Source: Bacteroidota bacterium
GTDB taxonomy: Bacteria > Bacteroidota > Bacteroidia > Chitinophagales > Chitinophagaceae
Assembly: GCA_005800655.1 (NCBI GenBank)
Contig: SYEV01000005.1
Span: forward strand, 1 to 36,311
Length of the DNA: 36,311 nucleotides
Direction of reading: 5' to 3'
This document shows positions 33,699 through 36,311 of the stretch, piece after piece. The notes beneath the pieces were generated by a model, which saw nothing but the letters and a program-made list of their open reading frames with translations, did no database searches and was not told where the DNA came from. How positions within the stretch are numbered: the stretch's first letter is position 1; the number at the start of each line of letters is the position of its first letter. Position numbers and translations under genes: made by a program.

Positions 33699-34640
33699 CT
33701 ATTGCGCTAATTTATAGTCAAACAAAGTAGCCGTAAAAAGGCCACGTTCACTTTTTTTGAATATCACATCCCAGTTTCCTTTATACCTTAATATTTTAGG
33801 AACAAGCATTCCGTTAAAATAAGTCATTTCTACTTCCATTTGCACATTAAAATCATATACCCCTGCTTTGTAACTTAAGGAATAGTTGCGCCCGAGTACT
33901 TCCAAAGTTTTAGGATTAAACCAAGTAGTCATTTGATCAACCACTACCCTGTCCTTTGCAAAAAAGCCCAAATCCGATTTTGGCTGCACATCAAATACAT
34001 ATACCAACTGCCCATGGTAGTCCACGTAGTCCAATTTGTAATCATATAATTCATGGGCGGATTCATCATATAAGTCCAACTTATTTCCGATTAATGGGAT
34101 GCCTGCTATTTTTTTACCCGGATTAAAAAACAACATCTTTAATTGCTCCTTTGCTTTATCAATACCAGATCCTGTTATTTTTCTGTTTTTGCCTGAAACA
34201 ATATTGGACTCCCCACAAATACTTCCTTTGGTAAAAAACAAGCTCGCGTATAAAGCGGGTGTGGTGTAATTATATTCCCCTTTGTTATTTCGTAAGTTCC
34301 CAGTTATCTTTTCCTCTAACACATCCATGGTTCGACAACCGGCGATTTTATTTTGTCTTGTTTTGCTGTTTAAGGAAGCCTGCATCTTATTGTTCTCATC
34401 CATCATTTGGACATAATTATAAGAACTATAGCCAATGGTACGTAATGTTTTAAAAGCTTTATAAAAGCTCGTATCCTGTTTAATACGATTTAAAATATCC
34501 TTATAATCAAAATGATTGCGAACAATGGCATCCGTTAAAGTAAATTTTTGCCCATCCGCATTAAACACCGTATCCTGCGCCATTAACTGCAGGCTAAACG
34601 CGAAAATCGAAGAAACAAAAATTAAAATCTTTTTAATCAT
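33699..34640 (-). CDS. Secreted protein of unknown function (313 aa)
   Basis: An exported protein with a signal peptide (about residues 1-21, ending QLMAQ). The N-terminal third is probably helical (DAIVRNHFDYKDILNRIKQD). The C-terminal half alternates hydrophobic and polar residues as in beta sheets, with motifs LYDYKLDYVDYHGQLVYVFD and a closing KILRYKGNWDVIFKK. The pattern loosely recalls the beta-rich part of Bacteroidota DUF5686-type envelope proteins, but I cannot confirm it. Two cysteines (about residues 102 and 142) could form a disulfide. It lies 26 bp after def on the same strand, probably co-transcribed. Confidence 0.75.
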   Translation of the reverse strand: MIKKILIFVSSIFAFSLQLMAQDTVFNADGQKFTLTDAIVRNHFDYKDILNRIKQDTSFYKAFKTLRTIGYSSYNYVQMMDENNKMQASLNSKTRQNKIAGCRTMDVLEEKITGNLRNNKGEYNYTTPALYASLFFTKGSICGESNIVSGKNRKITGSGIDKAKEQLKMLFFNPGKKIAGIPLIGNKLDLYDESAHELYDYKLDYVDYHGQLVYVFDVQPKSDLGFFAKDRVVVDQMTTWFNPKTLEVLGRNYSLSYKAGVYDFNVQMEVEMTYFNGMLVPKILRYKGNWDVIFKKSERGLFTATLFDYKLAQ

Positions 34641-34666
34641 GAGATGTTATTATGCTATTGTTGCAA

Positions 34667-35242
34667 TTATTTAATTTGCATCATTTTGTAATCCACCCTT
34701 ACCTTGCCTTTGGAAATATCATTCAATTTACCTTGTAATATTTTTCTGCGCAAGGGCTTTAAATAATCAATGAATAATTTTCCTTGAATATGATCATACT
34801 CATGCAAGATTACCCTTGCGGATATCCCATTAAAGGTTTCCGTATGCGCAACAAAATTTTCATCCATATAACTTAAAGTAACTTCCGCTGGTCGTAATAC
34901 ATCTTCTCTGATTTTAGGAATACTCAAACAACCTTCATTATAAATCCATTCCACCCCACCCGTTGAAACTATTTGCGTATTTATGAATACTTTTTTAAAT
35001 CCTGGTGCATCTACATAGGTTTCATCTTCAGGTTCTTTGCTTTCAAAAATTTGCGCACTATCCATGACAAATAATCGAATATTTTTATTCACCTGTGGCG
35101 CAGCTAATCCTACCCCATTACTTTCATACATGGTTTCCCACATATCCGCAATGACTTTGGTCAAATTAGGATAATCCGCATCAATCGGCTCACTCACTTT
35201 TCGAAGTATGGCTGCTCCATAAGCAACAATAGGTAAAATCAT
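34667..35242 (-). CDS. def: Peptide deformylase
   Basis: Removes the formyl group from the N-terminal methionine of new proteins; a metalloenzyme, usually iron in vivo. All three motifs are present: GVGLAAPQ (43-50), EGCLSIP (103-109, with the metal-ligand Cys) and HEYDH (147-151), where the usual HExDH pattern is kept. Length 191 is in the normal range. An exact -7 element upstream (35299-35292) suggests its own transcription start, although ruvX precedes it on the same strand by 73 bp. Confidence 0.97.
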   Translation of the reverse strand: MILPIVAYGAAILRKVSEPIDADYPNLTKVIADMWETMYESNGVGLAAPQVNKNIRLFVMDSAQIFESKEPEDETYVDAPGFKKVFINTQIVSTGGVEWIYNEGCLSIPKIREDVLRPAEVTLSYMDENFVAHTETFNGISARVILHEYDHIQGKLFIDYLKPLRRKILQGKLNDISKGKVRVDYKMMQIK

Positions 35243-35291
35243 ATTTTCATCTTTATTTAAAAAACTAGAATACCCTCGCAGATATTGGGTG

Positions 35292-35299
35292 CAAAGTTA
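35292..35299 (-). promoter_or_regulatory. Probable -7 element upstream of def
   Basis: Minus-strand TAACTTTG followed by CA, an exact TAnnTTTG match 49 bp before the def start. No good -33 element was found at 19-20 bp, so this is a partial promoter call. Confidence 0.45.
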
Positions 35300-35315
35300 T
35301 CAATAAATGGTGGTT

Positions 35316-35729
35316 TTAGGAGCGGTAGGACAGATATTCCTGCAATAACATGGTTGCTGCTACCAAATCAATGTTTTTCTTATCTCTTCTGTCCACTTTT
35401 TTCATTCCCATCTCCACCATAGCACGCACTGCATTTTTGGAACTGTATCTTTCATCCACAGTAACCACGGGTATAGTGGGGAATTTTTTTTCAAGTTCTA
35501 CAATGGCTTTTTTTACCAAGGGTGTAGCATGTGTGGGTGTATTATCCAAGTTGAGGGGTTCTCCAATTAAAATGAGCTCCACATCTTCCTTCTTAAAATA
35601 ATCCGCTAAAAAAGTATATAAATTTTTGGTCTCCACTGTTAATAATGCAGTCGCAATAATTTGAAGTGGATCAGTCACTGCTAAACCACATCTTTTTCCA
35701 CCATAATCAATACAAATAATTCTAGGCAA
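35316..35729 (-). CDS. ruvX: Holliday-junction-resolvase-like / pre-16S rRNA nuclease RuvX (YqgF)
   Basis: RNase H-fold nuclease; YqgF is essential in E. coli for maturing the 16S rRNA 5' end. The core reads IICIDYGGKRCGLAVTDP with D8, then VTVDERYSS (D92/E93) and NIDLVAA (D121), the expected acidic residues. I set the start at TTG 35729, giving 137 residues and the usual N-terminus (x-P-R-I-I-C-I-D-Y-G). An in-frame ATG at 35816 would add 29 hydrophobic residues and overlap ubiA by 68 bp, which is unlikely. With the TTG start the gene begins 19 bp after the ubiA stop. Confidence 0.93.
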   Translation of the reverse strand: MPRIICIDYGGKRCGLAVTDPLQIIATALLTVETKNLYTFLADYFKKEDVELILIGEPLNLDNTPTHATPLVKKAIVELEKKFPTIPVVTVDERYSSKNAVRAMVEMGMKKVDRRDKKNIDLVAATMLLQEYLSYRS

Positions 35730-35748
35730 GGTTAATTTATTATACTGG

Positions 35749-36311
35749 TTAAAGATACATTTGAATAAGCATGGCGCCAATAACAAAAACACTAAATACA
35801 ATACTCGCAATACCATTGGCAGTCATAAATGCGAGGTTTACTTTACTAAGGTCATTTGGTTTAACAATACTTTGTTGGTAAATTAACATTCCAATAAAAA
35901 TGAGCAAACCAAAAAGATATAGAAAATGAAATCCCCCCACAAAATAAGCAGCAATTACAAATGATGCTGATAAAACATGTAGTATGCGTGAAATTCTTAA
36001 TGATTGTTTTAAGCCCCATTGACTTGGGATAGAATATAGTGATTGTGATTGATCAAAATCAATGTCCTGCAAAGCATAAATAATATCAAAGCCACTTACC
36101 CAAAAAATAACGGCGAATGAAAATAACAATGGTAAAATTGCGAAACTGCCCGTCACTGCTAAGTAAGCACCAATTGGCGCTAGGGACAAACCGATGCCTA
36201 AAACCAAATGGCATAAATAAGTAAAGCGTTTAGTATAACTATAAAATAAAATCACAAACAAAGCAACTGGCGATAAATAAAAACAAATGGCATTAATAAA
36301 ATAAGTAGCTA
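35749..36311 (-). CDS. ubiA: UbiA-family prenyltransferase, 5' end outside window
   Basis: The C-terminal 187 residues of a membrane prenyltransferase that attaches a polyprenyl chain to an aromatic acid, by similarity 4-hydroxybenzoate or a related quinone precursor. The frame is open through the window edge at 36311 (ATYFINAICFYLSPVA precedes the first possible internal start). The second Asp-rich motif is intact in the stretch DIIYALQDIDFDQ, and the SPVALFVILFYSYTKRFT and GAYLAVTG regions are typical. Several transmembrane helices follow. The exact substrate (4-hydroxybenzoate versus menaquinone or haem pathway) is not settled; the gene name is by similarity. It is followed by ruvX. Confidence 0.88.
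   Translation of the reverse strand, partial: ATYFINAICFYLSPVALFVILFYSYTKRFTYLCHLVLGIGLSLAPIGAYLAVTGSFAILPLLFSFAVIFWVSGFDIIYALQDIDFDQSQSLYSIPSQWGLKQSLRISRILHVLSASFVIAAYFVGGFHFLYLFGLLIFIGMLIYQQSIVKPNDLSKVNLAFMTANGIASIVFSVFVIGAMLIQMYL

Noticed and set aside
35730-35816. N-terminal extension of ruvX from the ATG at 35816
   Set aside because: It would overlap ubiA by 68 bp and add 29 hydrophobic residues not seen in the family; the TTG at 35729 gives the standard N-terminus.
1-36311. A defence island, prophage, biosynthetic cluster or CRISPR array
   Set aside because: Scanning both strands gave only core and common envelope genes, with no spaced direct repeats, integrase, transposase, toxin-antitoxin pair or atypical block.

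Overview
The window looks like a chromosomal housekeeping segment from a low-GC member of the Bacteroidota, most likely Chitinophagaceae or a close relative. That placement is inferred. It rests on Bacteroidota-type promoters (a T-rich -33 element, 18-20 bp spacer, TAnnTTTG -7), the tmRNA tag GEANYAMAA, a regulatory-domain TonB-dependent receptor, an Ala/Lys-rich tail on L17 and many weak Shine-Dalgarno sites. No phage, insertion sequence, CRISPR array, tRNA or rRNA was found. The only stretch over 300 bp without a protein gene (434-927) holds the tmRNA gene.

Layout. 1-433: 5' part of a family-39 glycosyltransferase gene (minus, cut by the window edge). 448-948: tmRNA with terminator and promoter (minus). 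928-4977: GH3-like gene, dxr, rseP (minus, apparent operon). 5174-5987: rplU, rpmA and a 41-residue Lys/Ala-rich histone-H1-like gene (plus), ending at a terminator. 6105-10456: PolX/PHP protein (plus), GH13 amylase-family enzyme (minus), APC permease (plus). 10470-12988: secreted PIG-L deacetylase followed by a 46-residue membrane protein (minus). 13237-19713: gamma-glutamyltransferase and a giant TamB-type protein (plus). 19732-21329: aroQ and carA (minus). 21431-25314: infA-rpmJ-rpsM-rpsK-rpsD-rpoA-rplQ operon (minus) with its own promoter and terminator. 25372-27031: beta-propeller secreted protein and a four-helix membrane protein (minus). 27125-28993: rpe and phoH (plus). 29148-32533: large TonB-dependent outer-membrane receptor (plus). 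32564-33673: YbdK-type carboxylate-amine ligase (plus). 33699-36311: ubiA (partial), ruvX, def and a secreted protein of unknown function (minus).

The genes mostly serve translation and its rescue (ribosomal proteins, IF-1, RNA polymerase alpha, deformylase, tmRNA), the envelope (RseP, TamB, receptor, GGT), isoprenoid and quinone synthesis (Dxr, UbiA), and central metabolism (Rpe, AroQ, CarA). I see no clear new multi-gene system. The points most worth a second look are the PolX protein whose polymerase catalytic residues appear replaced, two unusually small genes, the hairpin-rich spacers of the ribosomal operon, a palindrome over the promoter upstream of the propeller gene, and the separation of infA from the usual secY end of the ribosomal cluster.
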